This document shows positions 45,140 to 57,252 of a DNA stretch of 64,000 bases, one piece after another. Within the stretch, counting starts at the first letter, position 1, and every line of letters begins with the position of its first letter. Both the position numbers and the translations under genes were made by a program. The stretch comes from Viola odorata (lineage: Eukaryota; Streptophyta; Magnoliopsida; Malpighiales; Violaceae). Under the pieces are notes generated by a model. That model had not been told where the DNA came from. It saw only the letters and a list, made by a program, of their open reading frames with translations, and ran no database searches. The stretch lies in contig OY829541.1 of assembly GCA_963691705.1 (NCBI GenBank), positions 47,695,661 through 47,759,660 on the forward strand, written 5' to 3'.

Positions 45140-48100
45140 ATGGCCTCAGATTCAGATCCGGCGTTGTCCCGAACTTCCAACATCCCATACAACACCCGCA
45201 GATGCCTGTTTCCCTTCGCTACCTCTGATGTCCCCACCCCAGGGCAGGACGTCACTGCAGGGGACTTGGACCCTCTTCCTGGGTCAAGTTTGGAAGAAGT
45301 TACCTTCCATATTTGCTCTCCCTTCTCCCACATAGCAGGAACCAGCCATCCTACCCCCCAGGTGGGAAGATCTATGATAGGAGAAGCGGACAACCCTTTA
45401 ATGAATTCAATAGCTGCTCTCCAAGCTCAACTGGATCAGCTGACAGAGATGGCTGCTGGATTTACTCCTCATGCCTCAAGACCTGGGGTGTCTTCCCATG
45501 TGGTTTTCACTCCAACCATTGTCACCGAACGACCCTTATCGCCCCAACAGTCTAGGGCGCTCCCATCCTCATTACCTCTCCCCTTGGCACCCATAAACGT
45601 TCCCACATTCACGCGCGGACCTGCTGATCATTCTGGACAATACAGGGGAGGAATATCTATCCCCGAAGCAGTCCGCCAGCGTGATGAATATAGAGAGCCC
45701 TAGGATGAGCGACGGGGGGATATAGTGAGAGATCCATCTCCTAGATACAGTGAGAGATCTAGTAGTAGAAGTCGACGAGCTCGAACTCCGAGGAGCCGTA
45801 GTCGTTCTCCTAGGAGGCATCAGGAATATGACCCTCAAAATCCCAGATACGACGCTGAAATTCCACATCAGCGTCAGCCTCGTAGGATCCCCGATGCTAA
45901 CGTGGGTCATCCGTTCAGCTACCGTGTCAGGCACCATAGAGTCCATCGGCATGTGAAACTCCCAGCAGAATCATATGATGGTACAAAAGATCCCATTTCT
46001 CACCTCAATAAGGTGAAGGATTTTGTGCAATTCCAAACGCGCAGTGACGCAGCACTGTGTCAAGTTTTCATAATGACGCTGTCAGGAGTGGCACGTCTAT
46101 GGTTCGAAGGGCTCCCCGCCGGGTCTATCAATAATTTTTCTCAGCTGGAAGAAAAATTCAAAAGTCGGTTTAGCACGACTATTCCTATCAGAAAGTCAGC
46201 GGCTGCGCTGTTCGATATCCATCGAAAACCACAGGAATCGTTGAACGACTTCTTAGGTCGCTTTGATCTCGAAATGTCCCTAACGCCAGGGGTTACTATC
46301 GATTTTGAGATTGAAGCCCTGAAACGCAATTGTCGATACGGCAAATTGAAAGATACGCTAACGGTGGACCCACCAACGACCCTAGATGCGTTGAGGCTGA
46401 AAGCGCATAACTATGCGAGAATGGAAGAGGAAGAAAATAGAGAATGGATCTGAGGCATGCCGACGGACCCGTATGTGGCCCCTAACATCCTGAACAGCAA
46501 TGCCCCTGACACTAAACCCACCGAGGATCTCGGGCAGCGGAAAGAAAATAACACTAAGACCTCTAACCGGCAGAGAGGCAATTTCTCAAAGGGGAGACCT
46601 GGAGGATCCCCAACTCGGAAGCAAACGGACCCGCCGAAAGGCCGGATATACGATCCTGACCTCCCGTCTCTCATACTCCCAAGGGCTGAGATCTTAGCAA
46701 TAGTCCAACAGAGAAATTTACCTATCCGCTACCCAGCTCCCGTGAAACCAGGAGTAATTATGGGAGGAAGAGAAAATGCATACTGCAAATTCCATAAGGT
46801 CAAGGGACACTCAACAGACGTATGCAGAGAGTTAAAATCGGCTATAGAGCGATTAGTCGAAGAGGGCTACCTTGGAGAATTCGCCACAAAGGCAAGGGAG
46901 GAAGCCAGAAATAATCCAACTGGAAATACAACTGAGCAGAGGCAAACGCCCTTACACACTACAGGGGCTAACGCAGTTCCCCTCGGGCCAAACAGAGAAG
47001 CGCTCGCTATAGATAGCGATCAAATGCCCATGATAAATATCATCGCGAGAGGGGCACCCTATTGCGAGGAAATTATGCCACAAATGCCCAATCCTGGAGA
47101 GAAGCGCAAACGGGAGAGCGTTCAAACAAAAATCGAGCCAATAAGTACCTTAGACAGAATGATATTGTCTTTCTCAGAGGAAGACAAAAAAGGCATCATT
47201 TTCCCGCATAATGATGCGATGGTTGTAACGCCTGTCATTGGAAGTCATGGGGTAAGAAGGACCCTTGTCGATAACGGGAGTGCAGTGAATCTATTCTCGT
47301 TGGAAGCATACAACTTGATGAAACGACCTGACGGTGAGCTATCGTCCTGCACGAGGCCAATTATTGGGATTGATGGAGTACCGATTCCGATAGCAGGAAT
47401 AACATCCCTGCCGGTGTACTTCCGGGAGGACACATCCAAACGCTCCGAAGAGCTACTATTTCTGGTCGTAGACTTAACGTTACCATATAACGCCATTTTG
47501 GGGCGACCTTTCCTTAATCGTTTTGGAGTAGCCATATCTCAAAAACACCTGCGGATGAAATATCCCTCATGGGACGGCGTGGTCTCAATCAAAGGGGACC
47601 AAAAGCTGGCAGCCGAATGCTACTTACTCATGACTCAAAGGAGTTGTGACCGCTACGTGTGCGTGGCAGACGACCCTTTCGATGACAAAGAAGAAAAGCG
47701 CACTCAGCCGCTAGATCAGATGATATCACTCCCTATTGGTAAAAATAGCGAAATGAATCTCTTAGCCGGTGAGAAACTAAGCCTGGAAGAGAACGCGCAG
47801 CTAATCCGGCTGCTGAGGAAATGCAAGGGAGAGTTTGCGTGGAAGCCATCAGACATGCCCGGAATCTCTCGGGAGGTTGCGGAACACCGACTAAACGTTA
47901 GTCCTGATGCCAAACCTGTCCAACAAAGGCGACGTGCTTTTTCGTCGGAAAAGATAGCCGCCATCGAAAAAGAATTGCTAAAGCTCACAGAGGCGGGGTT
48001 CATTCGAGAAGTCCAATACCCGACCTGGCTAGCCAATCCTGTGTTAGTCCCAAAGCCTAACGGGGACTGGCGCATGTGTATCGATTTTACTGACCTAAAT

Positions 48101-51001
48101 AATGCCTGTCCCAAGGACTGCTATCCCCTTCCGCGAATAGATCAGTTAGTCGATCAAACCGCTGGGTATGCTTATCTAAGCTCCCTAGATGCGAACTCCG
48201 GATATCACCAAATCCCTATGGCTGTAGAGGACGAAGAAAAAACTGCCTTCATTACTCCCAGGGCTACATACTGCTATAACGCAATGCCGTTTGGGCTAAA
48301 GAATGCCGGTGCAACGTTTCAGCGTATAGCAAACAAAGTTTTTGAAAATCAAATCGGGAAAAATGTAGAGGCCTACGTAGACGACATCTTGATTAAAATT
48401 CGGAGTTTCAGAGAACACTTCGCTGACTTGGAAGAGGTTTTCAATGTGATGAGAAAACACAAGATGAAGTTAAACCCGCGGAAGTGCATGTTTGCATTCC
48501 AAACGGGAAAATTCTTGGGCTATGTGGTCAGCTGGAAGGGCATCCAACCCAACCCGTCAAAGATAAAAGCCATCCAGGATATGATATCCCCGCGAACTGT
48601 CAAAGAAATACAGAAGTTAACCGGGCGCATCATCGCGTTGGGGCGATTCATATCTAAGCAAAGCGAGAGATGTTTGCCTTTCTTCAAAGTCATCCGCAAC
48701 AAGGCTCCCTTCGGATGGACAGAGGAATGTGAGAAAGCGTTTGCAGGACTAAAAGCTTACCTATCATCAGATTTAGTGCTAACGAGACCCGAGCCCGGTG
48801 ATGAGCTATATCTATACTTAGGAATAGCCGACGAGGTAGTCAGCGCCGTCCTCGCGCGATGTGAAGGGCACGTGCATCGTCCTGTATTCTTCGTGAGTCA
48901 CATATTGAAAGATGCCGAATTACGATACGCTCCTATCGAGAAGATAGCACTCGCTCTAGTGCAGGCCACGCGAAAGATGGATCGATACTTCCAAGCCCAC
49001 CCTGTCATCGTACTTACGGATCAGCCATTGAGAAGAATCTTCAGAAAACCTGAGTCTTCAGGAAGAATGTTAATTTGGGTTATCGAACTTGAGCAATACG
49101 GGCTGCAATACAAAGCTAGACCGGCCGTTAAAGCCCAAGCGTTAGCTGACTTCATAGCTGAGTGCACATTCGCAAAGGACACAAAGATAGACCTGTTGGA
49201 GGAAGAAGCGAAAAATTCATGCCTACCGTCTCCAGAGACATATACAGACACGTGGGTCATCCATGTGGATGGAGCAAAAAATCAAGAATTAGCAGGCGTA
49301 GGAGTTTTCTTAGCTGGACCAAACGGCCTGGAGATGCGATACACCATCAGAATCCTGCAGCCATTGTCCAACAATGCGGCTGAATACGAAGCGATGCTGG
49401 CGGGACTCGGAATCGGAAACAGTTTCTCCATCGAAGCCACCCCCGGTATGGAGAAGGAAGACAGAACACGTTTAAGGATCCGAGGAGATTCCAAGTTAAT
49501 AATGGACCAGGTCCTGGGGAATTCCCAAGCCAGAGAACCCATCATGGCCCAATACTTAGCCAAAGTGAAACATGAGCTGTCAGAGATACAGGAAAAAGGC
49601 ACCCTGGTTACCTTCGAGCACATTCCTAGAGAAAACAATGGAGAGGCCGATAGCCTCGCCAAAATGGCAGCCAATCCGGAAGCCTCAATACCCAGAGACG
49701 TGCGCTATGGAGAACTGTCTACACCCTCTTTCATGGAAGAGCAGGCATCGCTCTGTGTGGAAGAAATGGAAAATGATTGGAGGATCCCAGTGATAGAATA
49801 TCTAAAGCATGATAAGCTACCGGGAGACCAGACAGAGAAGAAGAAAGTCCTAAAACGGGCAGCACGATGCACATATTATAACGGAGAGTTAGTACGAATA
49901 TGCTTCTCACATCCGGCCGCTAAATGCATAACGGAACAAGAAGGCTTGCATGTGTTACGAGAAATCCACGAAGGGATATGTGGCATGCACATCGCCAGCG
50001 GCACTCTGGCAGCCCAAGTCTTTCGGTCGGGATTTTACTGGCCCACCATTCGACGAGATTGTCACAACTTCATGAAAACCTGTCAGAAATGCCAGGAATA
50101 TGCTAAGATTCCTCGAAAACCTATTGTGCCAATTTCAGAAATAGTGGCTCCGTGCCCGTTTGCAAAATGGGGGATTGACATCCTGGGCCCGTTTCCAAAG
50201 GCCAGATCTCAGTTAAAATTCGTGGTCGTAGTGGTAGACTACTTCACAAAGTGGGCCGAAGCTGAGGCGTTAGCTACCATTACCACCGAAAAAATTTGGC
50301 GTTTCTTCAAACACCAAGTCATCATGAGATTTGGAGTACCACGCGTGCTAGTCAGCGACAACGGGACACAGTTCTTCAGGGATCAATGCGCGGAGTTTCA
50401 GATAGAGCAAAGATTCTCCTCTGTGGCACATCCCCAAACCAACGGCCAGGCGGAAGTAACTAACCGCAGCATTCTTAGCGGCATCAAAAGAAACTTGGAA
50501 GGGTCCAAGAAGAAATGGCCAGACGAATTGCCATATGTGCTATGGGCCTATCGCATGACTGTCAAGGCCAGCACGGGAGAAACCCCGTTCGCGTTAGCAT
50601 TCGGAACTGAGGCTGTCACACCAGTCGAGATTGGCATGATGAGCCTCCGGGTGGCTCACTTCAAAGAAGAAAACAACGAAGAAAGGTTACGAGCTAACCT
50701 CGATACTCTACCAGAAATACACGAGGAAACCCTCCTGAAAACTCTGCACTACAAGAGAAAAATGGCACAATATCACAACCGGCAAGTGAGGGAGCGATTG
50801 CTCAAAACCGGAGATTTAGTGCTCAGAGACAAGCGGGCGGCAGGACAACGTATGGGAAAACTCAGTCCAAATTGGGATGGACCGTATCATGTCACCCGCA
50901 TTGTGGGAAAATGAGCATACCACCTGGAAACGCTTGAGGGAATGCCCCTGCAGAACTCCTGGAACATCGCTCGGCTGAGGCTATACCACGCCAGGAGCTA
51001 A
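45140..51001 (+). pseudogene. R8 gag-pro-pol polyprotein, three stops
   Basis: A single frame runs from the ATG at 45140, with stops at 45701-45703 (a Trp site), 46451-46453 (an Arg site) and 50912-50914, and no frameshift. RS-rich segment: 45734-45826. Gag core: about 45953-46450. Zinc knuckle: about 46781-46834. Protease motif LVDNGSAVNLF, with the Asp at 47269-47271. RT: about 48017-48600, with YVDD at 48374-48385. RT-linked RNase H: about 48711-49060. Second RNase H: about 49256-49690. Integrase zinc-binding region: about 49867-50095. Catalytic triad codons: 50177 (D), 50357 (D) and 50453 (E). Four residues are missing between the second D and E relative to R6. The product is a single polyprotein, as expected for this lineage. 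Confidence 0.92.
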
Positions 51002-51573
51002 TCGGGTAACATCAAAGTTATTCTAATAAATGAATATTGAAATATTCACCGTGCGTTTGCTACTGGTAATATGCAGGTAGCGAAGAATGCCAGGAGTGAA
51101 AATCCTATCCTTGTGATGGCTGGTCTTGATCAGACAGCTCATTAAGATGAGGCACGCCCTGGCATAACAAGGCGTTTGGGAGTGAAAATCCTATCCTTGT
51201 GGTAACCGTGCTCACATAGATGGCCCATTAAGACGAGGCACGACCCCAAACGGCTCCCCGGAGTGAAAATCCTATCCTTGCGGCAACCGTGCTCACATAG
51301 ACGGCCCGTTAAGATGAGGCACGCCCCGGAATCCTTGGGAGTGAAATCCTATTCTTATGGTAACCTCATAAGGAGAGGCACGCCCCAAGGAGAGACCAAC
51401 TCCGTCCTGGAAGTGAAAATCCTATCCTTGTGGTAACCGTGCTCACATAGACGGCCCATAAAGACGAGGCACGATTCCACGGACGCGAGGTACAACGCTT
51501 GGGGGTGAAAAGTCCTATCCTTGTGATGGCTGGTCCTGATCAGACAGCTCACTAAGACGAGGCACTCCCCAAA
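51002..51573 (+). repeat. R8 post-pol spacer repeats, about 70-93 bp units
   Basis: About six degenerate units start GGAGTGAAAATCCTATCCTTGTG (51093, 51179, 51260, 51338, 51409, 51502). Each continues with an ACCGTGCTCACATAGACGGCCC or GGTCTTGATCAGACAGCTC half and ends GACGAGGCACG. Related arrays follow pol in R2, R5, R6 and R7. Confidence 0.85.
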
Positions 51574-51872
51574 GCCTATCTTTGGCGGAAAGAAACAAGG
51601 ACATCCCAACTAGTAGCCGCGCGGTTGATACCCGGTGAAGTGATGTTGGAGCCTATCTGTGGCGGAAAGAAACAAAGACATCCCAACTAGTAGCCGCGCG
51701 GTTGATACCCGGTGAAGTGATGTTGGAGCCTATCTGTGGCGGAAAGAAACAAACACATCCCAACTAGTAGCCGCGCGGTTGATACCCGGTGAAGCGACGT
51801 TGGAGCCTATCTGAGGCGAAAAGGAATAAGAAATCCTAACTAGTAGCCGCGCGATCGATACCCGGTGAAAAG
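51574..51872 (+). repeat. R8 77-bp tandem repeat, four copies
   Basis: Units start at 51574, 51651, 51728 and 51805 with GCCTATCT and contain ACTAGTAGCCGCGCGGTTGA and TACCCGGTGAAGTGATG. The first three are nearly identical and the fourth is more diverged and incomplete. R6 and R5 hold one diverged copy each. Confidence 0.9.
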
Positions 51873-52274
51873 ATGAATGGAGAAATGACCATACTGCAAC
51901 AACAACGTTGAAACTGAGTGCAGCAGATGCGGAAGCAATGCTGATTTACTCTAAAAAAATGCTATCGGAGGATATAATGGTAATACTACTCGAACGCAGC
52001 TGATGAAAAGCAAACGGGATGCAACCCGAAATTATGTGTCTATGGAGACCTAACGCCAAACGTCCCAGGCGGACAAGTGATTAAATGGCATTATGAAGAA
52101 AAACAAATAAAGAACTTCCGTCCAAAAAGAGTGGATTAGCCGAGTCAAGGCCGACATCGTTCGAAATTACAAAATAAGGATGGGCCCGTCAGCCACAAAA
52201 TGTAAAACATCTAAATAACAAAAAGCCTAAAGACTAGGCGGCGCGTTGACCCCTCCTTGCTGAATGGCCTTCCA
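51873..52274. other. R8 spacer after the 77-bp array
   Basis: This is non-coding, A-rich on the plus strand. It holds the 3' untranslated region of asD on the minus strand. No supported open frame or strong repeat is seen. Confidence 0.5.
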
Positions 52275-54503
52275 CTAGTAGAAACTGCTATCATTAATGG
52301 CTGAGGCTCTCTTGTCGAAATACGCAGAAAGATCCTCAATACGGAGCTCCTCAACTCCATAATGATGCATCACGGCTTCTGACATGATTCCCCCACCCTG
52401 CTCAAAGTACCAACGGTTCTTCTCAGCGTTAAGGGAGGCATCGGCAGATAGCTCGGCGTTTTTCTGTCTCTCCTGGCGTAGGCTATTCTCCTCCTGAGAA
52501 AGGCGTAGGGCCAAATCAGCACGTTGTCTCTTCTCTCCCTCCAAAGCCAACTTAGCGGCCTCCAACTCTTGTTTCACCGCGGCAACCTCTCCCCGAGCAG
52601 TCTCCATACCTTCGTTGGCAGCAGCAAGGGCATTTTCAAGACGTTGTCGCTCCTCCGACAGCCTGCTTATCTCTCCCCGCCCGTTAGCTGCAGCCCTGGC
52701 ATTCTCCTCATCCATATAGTGAAGATGGCAAAGCATAGAAAACGCCTGAGAGCGAAGGAGATTGATGCGCCCCTGATCGCCTTGAGCCACAAAGGCATCT
52801 CTCTCTCTTGGAAGAGACAAAATCTCTGCTACCAGATAAGCGGTAGAAGAAAGCACGGTCTCATGATCGGCATCGGCAGGAAACTGCAGAATACTATCCC
52901 TAAAGGAGCGCAAGCTGACGTGATGAGTCGGCATGAGAGGAGGATCGTAAGGAGAAATACCGGCCATTAAGGCAGGAGCGGGCCCACCCCTCACGATAGG
53001 TGGATGAGGCATCGGAACAAAGAACAACGCACCAGGAGAGGCTGGCCGGCTAGAGAGCCCTTCCGCGTTAGGCATCGAGACCTCGTTGCCTCCGGGCACC
53101 TCAGGATTAAGGGCATCAGAATCATAGCCCGTTGGGATGTGCGCAGAATGAATCGGGGAGCCAGGAGGCACATGGGGTTCACCGCCAAAATCAGCGGGTT
53201 CTGGTTGATCAGCAGACATACCCCCGCCCCCAGGAACACTTGAACTATGATGGGCAGCCAAAGAAGAAGGGCTAGTCTGAAGATCATAGCGAGCCTTCTT
53301 CTGACGCTCGCGAAGGACATCTGCGATACCCATATCTCCCTCGGAGGGGGCAGAAGCAGCAACGACTTCCTAAATAAGGCAGAACGTGATAAGGAAATCA
53401 TGTACAAAGAAAGACAAAGTCCCAAAAGTAAGAAAAATGCTCACCTGAGCGGTGGAGGACGCAAGAGGAATCCCAACAGGAATCGGACCAACCGTAGCAT
53501 CTGAAGAAACAACAGTCTGGGACGAAACGGATGGGACAGCACGAGCTCTCCTAGGCCTTTTCTGTCTCACAACTCGAGTACCCGTAACGCTAGCGGTGGT
53601 CTCCCCTTCCTCAGCGTTAGCGGCAGCAGCAGCCCTAGCTTCAGCGATAGCTTTCTTCTTCGCCTCCTGTTTCCTCCTCCTTCGGAAATACTCGGGCTCC
53701 CAACCAGGCGGAGGCACTGCACAATCACAAAACGTTAGCGTTAGTACTTCTTGACAAACGCAAAAGAAATAGGTTAAACACTCACCCTTCTTGCACTGTT
53801 CCACGGGCAACCCGTTAGCCACTTTTCGGGCATCAACGCTAAAATCAAATTGAAACAGCGTCTTCAACCAACCATCCTCCGGGTCGGAAAGGGGCTTCCG
53901 ATGACCCCAAGCCCCATCTTTAATTGTCTCGTTGAAGCCAGCCCTCCACAACGGCTCCGGCAGATCAACAATAAAAAATTCCTCTTTCCAGTGAGGAATA
54001 GATGACTCAATACCCATAAGTTTCCAAGTAAAGGGTTTCAAAGAACCGTCTTCGTAGCGAGGCGATATCGAGATCACCCCTTTACGGGAATATAACTGAA
54101 AAATGTCATGGAGCAACGCTAAAGTGGGAGATTCTATCCCCTTGAAATGGCACAGTGCGGCAAAGGCACTAACAACGCAAATCGCGTTAGGACTTAACTG
54201 AGCCGGAGCCAGATCAGAATCAACCAACAACAATTTTACGAGCGGGTCAAGAGGGAGACGAAACCCATGATCGAAAAGCTTAGCGTACAGCATTCTACTA
54301 TTTCCGAGCAAAATGCTGTTCAGTCGAAGCGACTCAGAAGCAGGATGCACGGGATATTCCTTGGGAAATCGTGCAGAAAACCGAGCAAGCCTACGGTTAA
54401 TTAAGGGCAACGTGTACAGAGAAGTGGGAGTAGTATCAATTACTTCTTCCCCGGAGGACCTTTGGGGGTCTCCTTCTTCAGAGGATTTCTTAGTCCTAGC
54501 CAT
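52275..54503 (-). CDS. asD of R8: three-exon protein with gypsy-type-transposon domain and coiled coil
   Basis: The exons on the minus strand are 54503-53786, 53716-53445 and 53369-52275, giving 694 codons without a stop. The introns (69 and 75 bp) begin GT and end AG. Intron 1 is itself open in R8 but contains a stop in R6, so splicing rather than read-through is the shared solution. Residues about 60-235 resemble the Pfam 'putative gypsy type transposon' family (FDHGFRLPLDP, LSPNAICVVSAFAAL, SPTLALLHDIFQL). Residues about 245-300 are basic and alanine-rich, a possible nuclear signal. Residues about 551-650 form a coiled coil. The ATG follows the R6 start (MAxTKKSSEEGDPQ). The role is unknown. 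Confidence 0.72.
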
Positions 54504-55132
54504 GGCCAACAAAGAAGAAACAAGGAGAAAAGAAAAAGACGTGTACCTTTGTACCTTCGTGAAAGAGAACGCGAGGAGTCTTGAACCAGAAAGAGAGAGC
54601 GGCGCAAAAGTATTTATCCAAAGGCAACAGCGTATAAGGAAAAGATAGGAAAAGAATAAGAGGGTAGAAGAAACAATAAGTATAACCCTGAAAAGACACG
54701 ACCAATCAGCGGCAGACACGTGGCGAAGTAGCGCGTCATAAAATAAGGCACGCGCCAGAAGGTGCAAATTTGAAACTAGGATGAAACGCTTCTACATTCG
54801 CAACTCCCTAGGAGACGCTTGCTCCAAACGCCTCTCTATAGAAGGACACGTGTTTTCTTTCATCATTACCCTTCAAGTCGCATTAAATGAGGGACAGGGG
54901 GATTGATTAAAAAACATAAAAAGCAGTGCTGGCCTTGCCAAACGACGCGATGGTACGAAGAAAATAAAGAAGGAATAACGGCAACATCACGACGAATCAT
55001 CCAGAACGACAAAGGATACAAGGCGTTAGCATTATTACAAGAGAAACAATGTTCGAATGGGTTTTCAAGAAATAATAAAAGAAGAGACGACAACAAGAAA
55101 AGCAAGGAAAGGCCCAGGCACCATCGCTAACG
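54504..55132 (-). promoter_or_regulatory. R8 asC-asD spacer with asD promoter region
   Basis: There is no supported gene. On the minus strand the context AGGGTTATACTTATTG (around 54675-54690) aligns with the asD TATA region of R5 and R6. A CACGTGT palindromic core (about 54846) and ACACGTGGC (about 54717) are possible G-boxes, also found in R6. The 3' end of asC lies at the right edge. Confidence 0.4.
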
Positions 55133-57252
55133 TTAGGCTTTCTCCCTCGAAGGGTTAGAAGAACCGCTGCCACCTTTGCTAATCTCACCCATCACGAGAG
55201 AGATGTAATCAGCTACCTGGGCTGGATCCAAAGGGTCACCTTTGAAACGGGACGCAAACCCAGAAATGAAGGCCTCCAGAACCCTTTTCCTCCATAACTC
55301 TTCCTCTAATGGCGCCCTAGCAGCCCCCTCATCCCGAGCGAGCATCTCTTCGCGAAGAAGGAGAATATTCTTCTTTGCTAGCGCCAATTCCGCCTCCAGA
55401 ACCTCTATCTTGGCTCTCCCGATAGACTTTTCCCTGTCCAAATCCGTTTGGGATGATTCACAGAGGCGCGTCAGCAACCTAGAATGCTCCACCGCCTTCT
55501 CAAGCTGCACCTTCGCAGCACTCAATGCGCTGGAAAAATTACGGGACTCGCGATCGTGAATTTTGAATTGATAATTCAGATGGCGGAAGAAGTCCAGAGA
55601 ATCATTCAGAACGTGGCGAAAGCGTGCCGAGGGAGGAAGTTGGAGAAATTCCTCTTTCTCTTTTTTCGAACTCAGCATCTCTCCTACCAAGGGTGCAGTA
55701 AACTCATCTCGAGAAAAAGGTTGGGGAACCCCGACAGCGCGAAGGGCATCAAAGCAAAACCCTGCAAGATTCATACGGTAGGCCGGGACCCCGTTAGGGC
55801 CAAGATTGATCGAGGAAGGCGGAGAAGAGCCCTGAGGAAAAGTACTCTTGAGAGGAGTAAAAAACAGCTGCGGAGTAACCACAGGCGGTAGCTCAGCAGT
55901 CGAATCCACCACGGGAGGCGTGACCGCTACGTCAGGAATGCAGTGAGCAATTGGAGAGTCGGGAGCGTCAGCCGTGGGTGGAGGACATTCCATTGGCGGG
56001 GCCTCTCCCTCAGTAGAACAAGTTTTTTCCAACGCCTCAGCGGCTCCCGTTGGCTGAGAAGCGCCTGCCTCAGACGAATCAACAGGCTTAGAAACAGTTG
56101 CCACATCCATAGGAGATGTCCCGGTAGCTTGTCCACTAGAGGCCACTCGAAGTTTTTTCCGACGCTGGGAAGCAGCAAGGGAAGAAGCATGGCAAAGGTC
56201 TGACTTGGCATCCGCATCCTCATCACCGCTAGTAATTACCGTCGTTGCGACAGGCCTGGAGTCTGTCCCCGTGCGACGCTCCGGTAGCCAATTTTCCACA
56301 AAGCGAGAAGTTCGAACAGAGCTAACGGGCCTTCGCCCTCCCCGGGCAACGGTTTTAGTTCTCTTCCTCGGAGGAGGAGCGTCACCCCGACTTGAGCCCT
56401 CGGCCGAAGGCGAGGCTGGCAAAGTTTGAAGCGGTGTTACGTTCAGAGGTGCACCAGGGTCACCTGGGAATCAACCGTTAGCCTCCTATAGCAAACAAAG
56501 CGTGCGAGGACTAAAGAAAAGAAAACATGGAAAGAAATAGGCTCACCCATAACGCACTCTTCCAGAGGCTTGAACAGAGCAAAGGCACGAATACGGTAGT
56601 GGGTATTCTTGTCTAACAAAGCGTTAGCCTGGTCCAGCTCAGTTCTGGACAAAATCGCGGGATTTGTCCAAACGGGACCTGCCAGTTCTTGATTGAAATT
56701 GATACGCCACAAACGTGACGGTAGCTCCAGAACAAAGAAGCTGCTCTTCCAATCAGCTACACCCCTCTTGAAGCCGTGAAAACGTTGCCAAAATGACTGC
56801 ACGAGCGCATCATCCCACCGGGGAGTAATCTCGATTAAACAATTGTAGCAAATCATGCTAAAGAATTTGCGAAACAAAGTGATAGATGGGGCAAAAATGT
56901 TCTTCAACTCGCAAGCGCGAAGAAAAGCATACACCGCACACCAAGAGGAAGGAGTTATCTGGGCAGGATTAAGGCTATACTCCCGCAGCAGAGTTAGTAT
57001 CGACTCATGAACGGGGAAGCGGAAACCATAAAGGAACATTTTAAAATAAAGAAGCCTACTGTGGCCCCACCCTGGATTATGAAGCCTCATATCACTACCA
57101 GGAATAGAAGGCTCATGCCCAGGAGGAAAGGTAATACCATGTTCCTCCAGTTCGGCTTTCAGAACCACATCGCAGGTAAAAATACTCGGTGATTGGGCGA
57201 CCTCAGGATCCATGGGCCTAGAGATAATCTGGCGAGGTCTATTCCTAGCCAT
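55133..57252 (-). CDS. asC of R8: two-exon protein with gypsy-type-transposon domain and coiled coil
   Basis: The exons on the minus strand are 57252-56547 and 56463-55133, giving 678 codons with no stop. The single 83-bp intron (56546-56464) has GTGAGC and CCCAG ends, the same length as in R6. Residues about 30-235 hold the domain (LEEHGITFPPG, LLYFKMFLYGFRFPV, NPAQITPSSWCAVYAF, EITPRWDD). A basic stretch (RKRTKTVARGGRRP, near residue 265) could be nuclear targeting. Residues 280-470 are low-complexity, rich in P, S, T and A, and residues about 545-625 are a coiled coil. The start MARNRPRQ is shared with R6. The TATA box seen in R6 is changed here to GGGATT. The function is unknown. Confidence 0.72.

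Noticed and set aside
51093..51872. Regular repeats considered as a CRISPR-like array
   Set aside because: Units are 70-93 bp or 77 bp, with no short repeat/unique spacer alternation, and lie in a plant retrotransposon with no cas genes.
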